NCBI RefSeq assembly: GCF_002218085.1 | Contig: NZ_BDUC01000006.1 | Location: 502,066-566,065, forward strand | DNA length: 64,000 bases | Direction: 5' to 3' | Source of the DNA: Tolypothrix sp. NIES-4075 | GTDB lineage: Bacteria; Cyanobacteriota; Cyanobacteriia; Cyanobacteriales; Nostocaceae | Shown: piece by piece, positions 1 through 8,964 of the stretch | How positions within the stretch are numbered: the stretch's first letter is position 1 | Layout: the number at the start of each line of letters is the position of its first letter | The notes under the pieces: model-generated | What the model was told of the DNA's origin: nothing | The model's input: the letters and a program-made list of their open reading frames with translations, nothing else | Databases searched by the model: none | Program-made: the position numbers and the translations under genes

Positions 1-1322
1 CCCGTTTGCAGTCTCAAGAAACGAGTGCTGACAAACAAGTTATTTGGGACACAACAGCGAGTGCGATCGCTCCAATTTTGTTCGGTTTCGTTCACTGGTG
101 CTTAGTAGAAGCGCAAAAAAAAGGAATTCAAAGACTATACTTTGTTGCCAGAGATGGGCAAATATTGCAAAAAATTGCTCAAGTTATCTCCCAGAAGTGG
201 GGATATACAATTGAATGCTGCTACTTATATGGTTCTCGTCAAGCATGGCATCTGCCTGCTCTCCTAGAGATTGGGGAAGTTGAGCTTTCCTGGATATTGG
301 ATGGCATTGATTCTTTATCAAATTTTATATCAATTCGTTCCATTTGTGACCGGGTTAACATATCACCAGAGCAAATTAAAGATATCCTCAGTCGCTATAA
401 TTTTCCTGCTGAGAAATGGGATGTTAATCTTCAGCAGCACGAACGTGAATTATTGAGGCAAATTGTTACTGAAAAAGAAGTTACTAAACTTATCATCTCA
501 ACTGCTGCTATTTATCGCGAGAAGGTCATCGGCTACTTCTGTCAGGAAGGGCTAAACGATGGAGTTCCCTTTGGTTTTGTGGATGTTGGCTGGAGTGGAA
601 ACATACAACGTTCTTTTAGTAGATTACTGGGCATTGCTGGTCTCTATCCTGAGTCTGGTGTCTGTGGTTTTTACTTTGCCTTGGGAAATCCGGTTAAGCC
701 ATTTCAAAAAGATCGTTTACTAGCTTATTTCTATGATGTAGACAAAGATTACGATTTCTTTTTTCCCTGTAAGTACAGATGCTTGTTTGAGCTTTTTACA
801 GCGGCAGATCATGGTAGCACGAAGAGCTACCAGCAATGCGGTGAACAGTATATTCCCGTACTTCGTTCCCCAACAAACGAAAAAGCGATTAATTGGGGGT
901 TATATGTGCTGCAACGTGCCGCTGTTGAATTTGCACAGCAAATCACGACTAACCTGAGTGAGCAAGAATGTACAACTAATTTTTTCCTAAAAGCTACTCA
1001 AATTTTGGCAAAAGAACTTATCTTAAATCCTTCCTTTCAGGAAGCGCAAGTGTTTGGCTCATTTGTCATGTCTGGAGATCAAACTGAACATTCCTTCTAT
1101 CAACTCGCGCCAATTTACAGTTTAGCTGACTGGTGCAGACTACTGCTTTATAGTAGGCATCCACATAGAGATACCTGGTTTCCTGCTTCAGTTGCCAGAG
1201 GTAACCCGATTGTGAGAACACTTCTAGGAACAAGGAAACTCAACATGATTCTTCAAATCAGGAGAAAATTACTCGAACGCAAGCATACTGATTTAACAAA
1301 ACAAGTAAGTCAACCTACTTAA
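1..1322 (+). CDS. HAD-superfamily-like protein of polysaccharide clusters, 5'-truncated by window edge
   Basis: The reading frame is open from the first bases and ends at TAA 1320-1322. The first usable start in view is TTG at 6, but the frame continues upstream, so the N-terminus is probably outside the window. About 438 residues are visible. The motif YFVARDGQIL near residue 45 resembles the ARDG segment of large predicted HAD-type hydrolases (COG5610-like) found in surface-polysaccharide loci. The aspartate-bearing HAD motif I is not seen here and would lie upstream. Its position before a run of glycosyltransferases supports a role in polysaccharide assembly. The reaction is unknown, and the family call rests on one motif and context. 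Confidence 0.6.
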   Translation, partial: RLQSQETSADKQVIWDTTASAIAPILFGFVHWCLVEAQKKGIQRLYFVARDGQILQKIAQVISQKWGYTIECCYLYGSRQAWHLPALLEIGEVELSWILDGIDSLSNFISIRSICDRVNISPEQIKDILSRYNFPAEKWDVNLQQHERELLRQIVTEKEVTKLIISTAAIYREKVIGYFCQEGLNDGVPFGFVDVGWSGNIQRSFSRLLGIAGLYPESGVCGFYFALGNPVKPFQKDRLLAYFYDVDKDYDFFFPCKYRCLFELFTAADHGSTKSYQQCGEQYIPVLRSPTNEKAINWGLYVLQRAAVEFAQQITTNLSEQECTTNFFLKATQILAKELILNPSFQEAQVFGSFVMSGDQTEHSFYQLAPIYSLADWCRLLLYSRHPHRDTWFPASVARGNPIVRTLLGTRKLNMILQIRRKLLERKHTDLTKQVSQPT

Positions 1323-1382
1323 CTTTAGTTTGAACTATCGTTTTCTCAGAAAATGAGTGTATTTCATCTACTTTTAGGGGTA

Positions 1383-1438
1383 CATAGTCCGGTTAAACAC
1401 CAGTCTTGTAGGTTGAACGAATTCAAACCCGGACTATG
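1383..1438. repeat. Inverted repeat in gap between first two genes
   Basis: CATAGTCCGG at 1383-1392 is the exact reverse complement of CCGGACTATG at 1429-1438, with a 36-base loop. It lies about 60 bases after the first gene and 50 before the next. No T-run follows, so it is not a clear intrinsic terminator. It could be a short mobile palindrome or an mRNA structure. Confidence 0.5.
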
Positions 1439-1487
1439 AATTTTTCAGTCGGCGAAGACTTTTTAGTGAAAAGCAGGATAGGAAGAC

Positions 1488-2516
1488 ATGATAGATAAAA
1501 TAGATGTAAAAAATATACTAAACCTTGGCAAGTGGTCGTCGCAGGTAGTGTCCACAGCAGGTGGTAATTTGCACAAAAAGAGCATTGAGTGGCTAAATTT
1601 TAGTGGGACTCATACATTTATTGATAGAAGTAAGGGAAGCGATCGCCTGTTGATTGTGCTTGCTGGTTACAAAAGTTTTCTGTATCCACTAACTCTGGCT
1701 AGAGTTGTTAAGTTTGCCCCACCAGATATTGATGTCTGTATCGTCTCCTCTGGATTGTATTCTCAAGAACTGGCTGAAATGTCAGCAGTTAATAACTGGT
1801 CTTATCTGTACACAAAAACTAACAAGGTTTCACTAGTTCAAAATCTGGCGATCGCCAAGCATACACAAGCTAAGTGGATATATAAAATAGACGAGGATAT
1901 TTTTATATCCGAAAACTTTTTTGAACGACTCTTAGAAGGATATTTATATGTTAAAAAAGAGGGGTTATACGACCCAGGTTTTTGTGCCCCCCTACTGAAT
2001 GTTAACGGCTACTCATACATCAGCTTTCTTAAACTTATCGGTGCTGAGGATGAATACAAAGCTAAATTTGGCGAATTCAAATATGCAGCTAGCGGCATCA
2101 AGGCTTCTGATGATGGAGAAGCAGCCAAATACTTATGGAAAAAGAGTCTGCCATTTGATAAAGTAGCGCAATACATCGCCTCTCACCCTTTCAAATACTC
2201 ACCATCACCGCATCGTTTCAGCATTGGCGCCATTCTTTTTGAAAAAGAATTTTGGCAAGAAATAGGTGGCTTCAGAACTCCATTAAAACAAGGTGGGTTG
2301 GGCATGGATGAAGCATATTTATGTAAAGACTGTATACAACTGTCGAGAACAATGATTGTTATTCACAACGTGTTTGCTGGACATTTTTCATTCGGACCGC
2401 AAACACCTGCGATGAAAGAGTATTTACCAGAAATATACTCTCAACTTTCCTTGGAACCTCAACTTTCCTTAGAACCTCAACTTTCCTTACAAGGGAGTGT
2501 AAACCATGAAATTTGA
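1488..2516 (+). CDS. Putative GT-A-fold glycosyltransferase
   Basis: The product has 342 residues. It contains IYKIDEDIFI near residues 131-140, where D135 and D137 form a DxD-type metal and nucleotide-sugar site typical of GT-A enzymes, preceded by a Rossmann-like start (RLLIVLAGYKSFLYP, about 53-67). A good ribosome site (AGGA) precedes ATG 1488. The last 20 residues contain a tandem SLEPQL repeat that ends inside the next gene's start: the frames overlap by 11 bases (2506-2516), indicating translational coupling with glf. The donor sugar cannot be read from sequence. I see no transmembrane segment, so it is probably cytoplasmic or membrane-associated. Confidence 0.6.
   Translation: MIDKIDVKNILNLGKWSSQVVSTAGGNLHKKSIEWLNFSGTHTFIDRSKGSDRLLIVLAGYKSFLYPLTLARVVKFAPPDIDVCIVSSGLYSQELAEMSAVNNWSYLYTKTNKVSLVQNLAIAKHTQAKWIYKIDEDIFISENFFERLLEGYLYVKKEGLYDPGFCAPLLNVNGYSYISFLKLIGAEDEYKAKFGEFKYAASGIKASDDGEAAKYLWKKSLPFDKVAQYIASHPFKYSPSPHRFSIGAILFEKEFWQEIGGFRTPLKQGGLGMDEAYLCKDCIQLSRTMIVIHNVFAGHFSFGPQTPAMKEYLPEIYSQLSLEPQLSLEPQLSLQGSVNHEI
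2444..2492 (+). repeat. Three-copy 18-bp in-frame tandem repeat
   Basis: The unit CTCAACTTTCCTTRGAAC occurs three times, the last copy diverging, and encodes repeated SLEPQL at the end of the upstream glycosyltransferase. It sits directly before the glf ribosome site, so changes in copy number would alter that protein's C-terminus without shifting the frame. Confidence 0.75.
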
Positions 2517-3633
2517 TTGGTTAATTGTCGGAGCCGGATATTCAGGCTGTGTGCTAGCTGAACGAATCGCCAATCAACTAGGGCAGAGAGTACTAATTTT
2601 AGACCAGCGAGACCACATTGGCGGCAATGCCTACGATTACTACAACGAGCATGGCATCTTAGTACACAAGTACGGTCCTCATATCTTTCACACCAAATCC
2701 AAAAAAATCTGGGATTACTTATCTCAATTTACCGAGTGGCGACACTACTACCACCATGTGCTAGGTGTGGTGGAGGGGAAGAAGGTTCCCATCCCATTCA
2801 ATTTAAATTCACTTTACGCGCTGTTTCCTCCCAGCTACGCCCAAAAGCTAGAGGAACAACTTTTAGAAAACTTTGGCTTTGGGGTGAAAGTACCGATTCT
2901 CAAGTTGCGTGAAAGTGCCAGTGGAGATTTAGAGTTTTTAGCTAACTACATCTATGAGAAAGTTTTCTTACACTACACAACTAAGCAGTGGGGACTCAAA
3001 CCAGAGGAACTTGATCGCGGTGTGACAGGACGCGTTCCAGTCTACATCAGCCGAGACGATCGCTACTTCCAAGACCCCTATCAAGCGATGCCAAAGTACG
3101 GCTATACCGAGATGTTCCGCCGGATGCTGGCTCACCCTAATATCAAGATACTCTTGCAAACTGATTATCGGGAAGTCATTAACGACATCAAATTCAACCG
3201 GATGGTTTACACCGGTCCAATCGATACTTTCTTCGACTATATGTATGGCGAACTACCTTATCGCAGCCTGCGCTTTCAGTTTGAAACCCTGGATCAAGAA
3301 TGCTACCAGGAAGTAGGTACAGTTAACTACCCCAACGACTACGATATTACCCGTATTACTGAACAAAAGTATTTATCTGGGCAAACTTCACCGAAAACTA
3401 CATTGGTAATGGAGTATCCCCAAGCCTACGTACCAGGTAAAAATGACCCTTACTACCCCATCCTTCATGAAGAAAACCGCGAGCGTTATGACCTTTACCT
3501 GAAAGAGGCTCAGAAACTTAACGGTGCAGTCATCTTTGCTGGACGGCTGGCCGAATACAAGTACTACGACATGGATCAGGCAGCATTAAGAGCTTTGAGT
3601 TTGTTTGAGAAAGAAGTGGCAGTGGCGCAGTAA
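2506..3633 (+). CDS. glf: UDP-galactopyranose mutase
   Basis: This flavoenzyme of 375 residues interconverts UDP-galactopyranose and UDP-galactofuranose, supplying galactofuranose for surface glycans. The N-terminus has the FAD-binding GAGYSG at residues 9-14, then DHIGGNAYDYY and YGPHIFHT, both hallmarks of Glf. The middle segment VTGRVPVYISRDDRYF and the C-terminal AGRLAEYKYYDMDQA, with the conserved arginine and late flavin-contacting residues, are also typical. Length matches bacterial Glf (about 370-390). ATG 2506 has a strong AGGGAG site and overlaps the preceding gene. It implies that the polysaccharide made here contains galactofuranose. Confidence 0.95.
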   Translation: MKFDWLIVGAGYSGCVLAERIANQLGQRVLILDQRDHIGGNAYDYYNEHGILVHKYGPHIFHTKSKKIWDYLSQFTEWRHYYHHVLGVVEGKKVPIPFNLNSLYALFPPSYAQKLEEQLLENFGFGVKVPILKLRESASGDLEFLANYIYEKVFLHYTTKQWGLKPEELDRGVTGRVPVYISRDDRYFQDPYQAMPKYGYTEMFRRMLAHPNIKILLQTDYREVINDIKFNRMVYTGPIDTFFDYMYGELPYRSLRFQFETLDQECYQEVGTVNYPNDYDITRITEQKYLSGQTSPKTTLVMEYPQAYVPGKNDPYYPILHEENRERYDLYLKEAQKLNGAVIFAGRLAEYKYYDMDQAALRALSLFEKEVAVAQ

Positions 3634-3742
3634 AAAATATATCTTTTCCGGAACAGGTGAGATATGTGCTGAATATCTAAAACTGACAGGGTTGAGTTGC
3701 ACAGAGATTGGTAGAAATTTTTACATCTGATAGAGAATAAAT

Positions 3743-4843
3743 ATGCAACAGTCGCTTACAGATACACTTCACCCAATAGAACTCTTACCACTGCCAGACA
3801 AACCGCTTGTTTCGGTCTTAGTTCCTAACTACAACTATGCTAAATATATTGGCGAAACTTTAGAGAGTGCGCTTTGCCAAACTTACCCCAATTTTGAAGT
3901 CATAGTCTGTGATGATGGCTCTAAAGATAATTCTTGTGAAGTCATCGAAAGTTATGTACAGAAAGATTCTAGAATCAAGCTGATACGCAAGCCGAATGGG
4001 GGTGTTGCCACTGCCCTAAATGCAGCATATCAGGCGAGCAAGGGTGAAATTATTTGCTTGTTAGATGCAGATGATATTTGGATGGATAACAAGCTGCAAA
4101 AGATTCTAGATGTATTTAGGTCTGACCCTAAGTGCGGCTTTGCTATTCACAATGTAATTCAAATTGATGCTCAGGGTAACTTGATAAAATTAACACCTAC
4201 ATTAAGGCGTTTAGCTTCGGGGTGGATGGCTCTGTCTGCTTTGGAAAACGGTGGATTCGTATACAACATACCTCCAGCCTCTGCACTGAGCCTGCGACGG
4301 GAAATAGCCGACTCTATATTTCCGCTGAATGAAGAATTTAAGCGCAATGCAGACAGTCTTATCTTCCGTTTCGCTCCATTTATAACAGTCATTGGCTCCG
4401 CTCCAGAAGTACTAAGTAAGTTTCGTTTACATGGAGCGAACACAACAAGTTTCACAAATTTGACAGCCGATTTACTCAACAAAGAGCAAACTGTTTTAGA
4501 GCGTATACATCAAGCACAGAAAAACTTTCTCCAAAATATTTACGGTGCAAAGATTGCCGAAAAACTGACAGATTTAAAGTACAGTACGGCTGTTTGTCAC
4601 GACCGCTATTTACTAGCTCGCTTTCAAGGGACATATAGTCAGGAACGGCGAGAAATTTATCAGCGGTTGATTAATCACCCAGAGTTTTCTAACTGGTCTG
4701 TCGCTCAACAGTGGTTATTTAAATGGGGTGAATATCTGCCCAACAGAATTTTTAAGGTGTTATTTGACCAAGTTTATGGTTCAAGCCACCTGAAACGATT
4801 ATTTAAGTGGTTCACCCAAAAAAGTTATCAGTTATCTCGATAA
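3743..4843 (+). CDS. Family 2 glycosyltransferase
   Basis: The product has 366 residues with a GT2/GT-A domain. VSVLVPNYNYAKYIGETLES begins about residue 23, followed by VIVCDDGSKDNS and the metal-binding LLDADDIW (about residue 112), the standard GT2 signature series. The C-terminal 100 residues are not typical of the core domain. That segment is repeated, damaged, immediately downstream. The gene follows glf by 109 bases and belongs to the same polysaccharide cluster. Donor and acceptor are not predictable. Confidence 0.88.
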   Translation: MQQSLTDTLHPIELLPLPDKPLVSVLVPNYNYAKYIGETLESALCQTYPNFEVIVCDDGSKDNSCEVIESYVQKDSRIKLIRKPNGGVATALNAAYQASKGEIICLLDADDIWMDNKLQKILDVFRSDPKCGFAIHNVIQIDAQGNLIKLTPTLRRLASGWMALSALENGGFVYNIPPASALSLRREIADSIFPLNEEFKRNADSLIFRFAPFITVIGSAPEVLSKFRLHGANTTSFTNLTADLLNKEQTVLERIHQAQKNFLQNIYGAKIAEKLTDLKYSTAVCHDRYLLARFQGTYSQERREIYQRLINHPEFSNWSVAQQWLFKWGEYLPNRIFKVLFDQVYGSSHLKRLFKWFTQKSYQLSR

Positions 4844-4892
4844 ATTTCCCAGTCATTTTTAATTTTCATTAGGTAGAATAAGCATTGCACAA

Positions 4893-5194
4893 ATGGCTAA
4901 CAGACTCACTGGTAAAGAACTCAATATCATCTGGTGTCACGAGTGCTATTTACTATCTCGTCTGCAAGGTGCGTCTAAAGAAGAACGTCAACGGACACAT
5001 CAGCAACTTGTCACTCATCCAGAATTCAATCATATGTTTAGCTGGCGTAAACCGCATAGATGGTTAGTCCAATGGGACTTACCAGATGCTCTGTTTACGT
5101 TGTTATTTGCCAAATATATGGTTCAGGTCGCCTCAAACGCTTTGTTAAATCCTTGTTGCTGCCAAAACTCTATATAAAGAGTGTACAGGCATAA
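4893..5194 (+). pseudogene. Frameshifted relic of a glycosyltransferase C-terminus
   Basis: The frame from ATG 4893 encodes residues matching the tail of the preceding GT2 gene. For example, CHECYLLSRLQGASKEER aligns with CHDRYLLARFQGTYSQER, and HPEF and the Trp-Leu-rich segment also align. Around 5115-5120 one base is missing compared with the neighbour. After that the match continues in the next frame (YGSGRLKRF against YGSSHLKRL) until TAA 5192-5194. In the original frame translation runs to 5177 with unrelated residues. I read this as the surviving 3' end of a duplicated glycosyltransferase, now non-functional as an enzyme because the catalytic half is absent. Confidence 0.75.
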
Positions 5195-5236
5195 GTATAA
5201 TTTATAATATTTTGGACTAAGCAGGAGAAAAATATT

Positions 5237-6427
5237 GTGAATCATTCTCCCTTACGTATACTTTTCATTAGCCACGCCTACGTAGTCGGCGTGAATCAGG
5301 GAAAGCTTAATGCGATCGCCCAGACTGGCAAAGCTGAAGTTGGTTTACTAGCTCCTAGCAATTGGAAAGCATTGGAGTGGAATCGCCTACTTCCATTAGA
5401 GACACCCTACCCCAATATTAAAACTTATTCAGCGCCTGTCCTCTTTCCAGGTCGAGGGGGAGCTCATGTTTATGCACCTTGGAAAATCTGGCACTTCCTT
5501 AACGACTTTCAACCAGATGTAGTGCAGGTAGAGGAAGAAGTCTTTTCCCTGAGTACGTTTGAGCTAGCAATTTGGAGCCGAATCACCGGTAAGCCCCTAG
5601 TCGTCTTCGGTTGGGAAAACATGGAGCGCCGCTTGCCACTGCCACGCCACTGGATTCGCCAATTCGTCATGAGTACGGCAAAGCTGATTATTGCTGGTAA
5701 TCGTGACGGGGCGAATTTGCTACGTCAATGGGGCTACACCGGGTTAGTGGAAATCATGCCCCAGATCGGAGTAGATACTCAGTTATTTGCTGCTAGTATG
5801 CGATCGCCTAAGGGTCGAAATGAGCAATTTCAAATTGGTTTCCTGGGGCGGTTCGTACCTGAAAAGGGCGTTGATGTTATATTTGCCGCAGTCCGCCAAC
5901 TCCAACAGCAAGGACTCAACTGCCGGATCATCCTATGTGGTTCCGGTTCGGGTGAAGAAGCTCTCAGGCAAGAGGCGCAAAAGCAGCAAGTTGCCGATCT
6001 GGTAACTTGGCAAGGAGCAGTACGCCATGAACAAGCTCCTGAACAGCTCGGCAAATTTGATGTCCTCGTTTTGCCCTCACGGACAGCCGCAACTTGGAAA
6101 GAGCAGTTTGGTCATGTGCTGATTGAAGCAATGGCAATGGGTGTGCCGGTAATTGGCTCTAGTTCTGGCGAGATTCCCAACGTGATTGGGCGTCCCGATT
6201 TAGTCTTTTCAGAAGGAGATGCTCAGGGACTAGCGGTAATATTGGAGCGCATGATCCGCGATCCTGGGTGGCGAAAAGAAGCTGGGCGCTACGGCATGAC
6301 CAGAGTATATCAGCATTACACCCACGAACGGATTGCGGAGCGGTTAATTAGCCTTTGGCAAAAGTTACTGAAGCCAAATGGGGTATACAATGAGACAGAA
6401 AAAGCTCAGATGGGAGTGCCTGAATAA
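5237..6427 (+). CDS. Family 4 glycosyltransferase
   Basis: The product has 396 residues with a GT-B fold. The C-terminal half has IGFLGRFVPEKGVDVI (about residue 195) and FGHVLIEAMAMGVPVIGSS (about 290), the EX7E-like donor-binding signature of GT4 retaining transferases. GTG at 5237 is the likely start because AGGAG stands about 10 bases upstream. It follows the glycosyltransferase relic and precedes three more GT4-like genes. Substrate unknown. Confidence 0.85.
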   Translation: MNHSPLRILFISHAYVVGVNQGKLNAIAQTGKAEVGLLAPSNWKALEWNRLLPLETPYPNIKTYSAPVLFPGRGGAHVYAPWKIWHFLNDFQPDVVQVEEEVFSLSTFELAIWSRITGKPLVVFGWENMERRLPLPRHWIRQFVMSTAKLIIAGNRDGANLLRQWGYTGLVEIMPQIGVDTQLFAASMRSPKGRNEQFQIGFLGRFVPEKGVDVIFAAVRQLQQQGLNCRIILCGSGSGEEALRQEAQKQQVADLVTWQGAVRHEQAPEQLGKFDVLVLPSRTAATWKEQFGHVLIEAMAMGVPVIGSSSGEIPNVIGRPDLVFSEGDAQGLAVILERMIRDPGWRKEAGRYGMTRVYQHYTHERIAERLISLWQKLLKPNGVYNETEKAQMGVPE

Positions 6428-6463
6428 GAGCGTTGATGATGTTTTGAGGGTGAGGAATTACCA

Positions 6464-7600
6464 ATGCGTGTAGTAATTGCGCGGTTAATATCTGATTTTA
6501 GTATGGATGTCTACGCTGATGGCATCATTTCCGGACTGCGAACTGTTCGACCAAACTGGGAAATTGTCGATTTAAAACCGCATCCTATTGACAGAAAAAG
6601 TCGCTCTCTGTTTCTCAGAGTTTGGAAATACTACGAACGTTTCTGGCGTTTTCCTCAACAAGTGCAGCAGCAAGTCGCGGATATCTTTCATATCATCGAC
6701 CCTAGCGAGGCGCACATTACTTATTGGTTAAAAAATAAGAATAAAACTGTTGTCGTCACTTGCCATGACCTAATCAACTTTTACAGTCGAGATAATCTAC
6801 AAGGCTCAGTGGAACTGCCCTTTATCAGTCGTGGTATGTGGCTACACGCTGTGAAAGGCATGAAGTACGCCGATCGCATTGTCGCTGTTTCTTCTATGAC
6901 AGCCAAAGATACAACTCAAATATTAGATATTGAACCAACTCGTATTTCTGTAATACCTAACGCTGTTGAAGCTGGATTTCAACCATTAGCCAAGGAACAA
7001 GCCGAGTTTTTCCGGCAAAAATATGGAATTTCACCGGAAACAATTTGTTTATTGAATGTAGGGTCAAATCACCCGCGCAAGAATCTTTCTACCATTCTCA
7101 AAGTAGTAGAAACTTTGCAGCAACGAGGAATGTCTATCCATTTGTTGAAAGTGGGTGCAGACTTTACAGATGAACAAAAAGCTTTTATCCAAACCCAAGG
7201 TCTAGAAAACTATGTCAGCTACTTAGGCAAGCCAGATAAATCTACCCTGGTTCAAATGTATAACGCCGCTGATATGTTGATAGCGCCTTCACTCCATGAG
7301 GGATTTGGCATAACCCTTATAGAAGCAATGGCTTGCGGAATTCCAGTCATCACCTCGAAAGTTTCAGCCATGCCTGAAGTAGTGGGAGATGCTGGAGTTT
7401 TAGTTGACCCAACCGACTATCAAGCAATAGCAGATGCAGTGTGCCATCTGCAAAATAATCCTGTTTACTATCAGGAGTTGGTGAAGAAGGGACTGGTAAG
7501 AGCTAAATCATTTACCTGGGAGAAAACAGCGGAGCAAATCGCGGAAATTTATGAGAAGTTGCTAGACAATAAAAAATTACAAGGAGTTGCTACAACCTAG
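6464..7600 (+). CDS. Family 4 glycosyltransferase
   Basis: The product has 378 residues. It carries VGSNHPRKNLSTILKVV (about residue 202), the loop that opens the donor-binding domain, and EGFGITLIEAMACGIPVITS (about 280), with the two glutamates of the GT4 EX7E motif. ATG 6464 is preceded by GAGG at a suitable distance. It lies 36 bases after the previous transferase and in the same direction, so an operon is likely. Confidence 0.87.
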   Translation: MRVVIARLISDFSMDVYADGIISGLRTVRPNWEIVDLKPHPIDRKSRSLFLRVWKYYERFWRFPQQVQQQVADIFHIIDPSEAHITYWLKNKNKTVVVTCHDLINFYSRDNLQGSVELPFISRGMWLHAVKGMKYADRIVAVSSMTAKDTTQILDIEPTRISVIPNAVEAGFQPLAKEQAEFFRQKYGISPETICLLNVGSNHPRKNLSTILKVVETLQQRGMSIHLLKVGADFTDEQKAFIQTQGLENYVSYLGKPDKSTLVQMYNAADMLIAPSLHEGFGITLIEAMACGIPVITSKVSAMPEVVGDAGVLVDPTDYQAIADAVCHLQNNPVYYQELVKKGLVRAKSFTWEKTAEQIAEIYEKLLDNKKLQGVATT

Positions 7601-7643
7601 TCTTAATTGGTTGTTCAAGGTATTCTCAAGAGGCATTCTAGTT

Positions 7644-8921
7644 ATGAAAATTCTTATATCTGCTTACTCCTGCGAACCAGGCAAAGGATCTGAGCGCGGC
7701 GTTGGTTGGAATGTTGTTCGGGAAGTAGCCAAGTATCATGAAGTTTGGGTGTTGACCCGTCCTGATGAGAGTAAAGAAGCAATTGAAGCCGAACTTGCCC
7801 GCAACCCGATGCCTAACCTGCATTTTGTCTACTTCACCCTGCCTATTTGGGGAGGAGCTTGGCGCTGGGGTTCAAATGGGGCAATGCAGATCCACTACTA
7901 TTTCTGGCAAATCCAAGCATACTTTGTCGCCCGTCGCCTGCATCGTGAAATCGGCTTTGACCTAATTCACCATGTTACCTTTGGAAATTATTGGACACCC
8001 AGTTTTTTATCACTGCTATCAGTTCCCTTTGTTTGGGGACCGGTGGGAGGAGGAGAGACAGCTCCCAAATCCTTCCGCTCAGATTTTGGACTTAAAGCTG
8101 TTTTATACGAAACTGCGCGGGATGTTGCACGAACTTTAGGAGAGCTTAATCCGTTTGTTCGGCTCACAGCTCAACGAAGTTCGTTAGTTTTAGTTGCGAC
8201 TAAAGAGACGGCAAACAGGCTACAAAAGATTGGGGTAAAGCGGCTTAGGTTTGTTTCTGGACAGACTGGACTAAGTAAAGAGGAAATCGACCAACTTAAA
8301 GCATTAACTAAAAGAGGCACTTCTGTTGTGCGGTTCTTGAGTATAGGCAGACTGTTGCACTGGAAGGGGTTTCACCTGGGTCTTAAGGCTTTTGCTCTTG
8401 CCAAACTAACCGATGCAGAGTACTGGGTTATTGGTGATGGACCTGAGCGATCGCGACTAGAATTGCTAGCCCAAGAGCTTGGCATTGCTGAGAAAGTCAA
8501 GTTTTGGGGTAATATATCCCGTCAGGAAGTGCTGCGTAAATTGGAAGAGTGTGATGTGGTTGTACATCCCAGTCTGCATGATTTCTCACCCACAGTTTGT
8601 TGGGAAGCGATCGCCGCAGGTTGTCCTGTGCTTTGTTTAGACTTGGGAGGACCAGCTATGCAGATTACAGAACAGACAGGTATTAAAATCCCAGCTTTGA
8701 ACCCAAATCAAGCAGTGCAAGATTTGGCTAATGCCATGCAGCGTCTATCTGTTGACCATGAACTGCGAAATTGGATGGGACAAGCAAGGGAACGGGGAGC
8801 AACTGAAGGATTTGATTGGGAAGTCAAGGGTAAATTGTTGATTCAGCTTTACGAAGAAACCCTGATGCCCCCAAGTCAATCTAACCAAGAAATTGTCAAT
8901 CCAGCAATCCTCAAAACCTAA
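7644..8921 (+). CDS. Glycosyltransferase of the GT4 type
   Basis: I chose ATG 7644 (MKILISAYSCEPGKGSERGV) because it begins at the expected first beta strand and has AGAGG upstream. The frame could be extended to TTG 7587, which would overlap the previous gene. From 7644 the product has about 425 residues. The C-terminal domain carries LSIGRLLHWKGFHLGLKAF and a modified signature, DFSPTVCWEAIAAGCPVLCL, where only the second glutamate of EX7E is clear. It is probably a GT-B enzyme of the same polysaccharide pathway. Acceptor unknown. Confidence 0.8.
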   Translation: MKILISAYSCEPGKGSERGVGWNVVREVAKYHEVWVLTRPDESKEAIEAELARNPMPNLHFVYFTLPIWGGAWRWGSNGAMQIHYYFWQIQAYFVARRLHREIGFDLIHHVTFGNYWTPSFLSLLSVPFVWGPVGGGETAPKSFRSDFGLKAVLYETARDVARTLGELNPFVRLTAQRSSLVLVATKETANRLQKIGVKRLRFVSGQTGLSKEEIDQLKALTKRGTSVVRFLSIGRLLHWKGFHLGLKAFALAKLTDAEYWVIGDGPERSRLELLAQELGIAEKVKFWGNISRQEVLRKLEECDVVVHPSLHDFSPTVCWEAIAAGCPVLCLDLGGPAMQITEQTGIKIPALNPNQAVQDLANAMQRLSVDHELRNWMGQARERGATEGFDWEVKGKLLIQLYEETLMPPSQSNQEIVNPAILKT

Positions 8922-8964
8922 GGTCATAGGTTCTCTAGAAAACTTTGCTCCCGTACCACCTACT

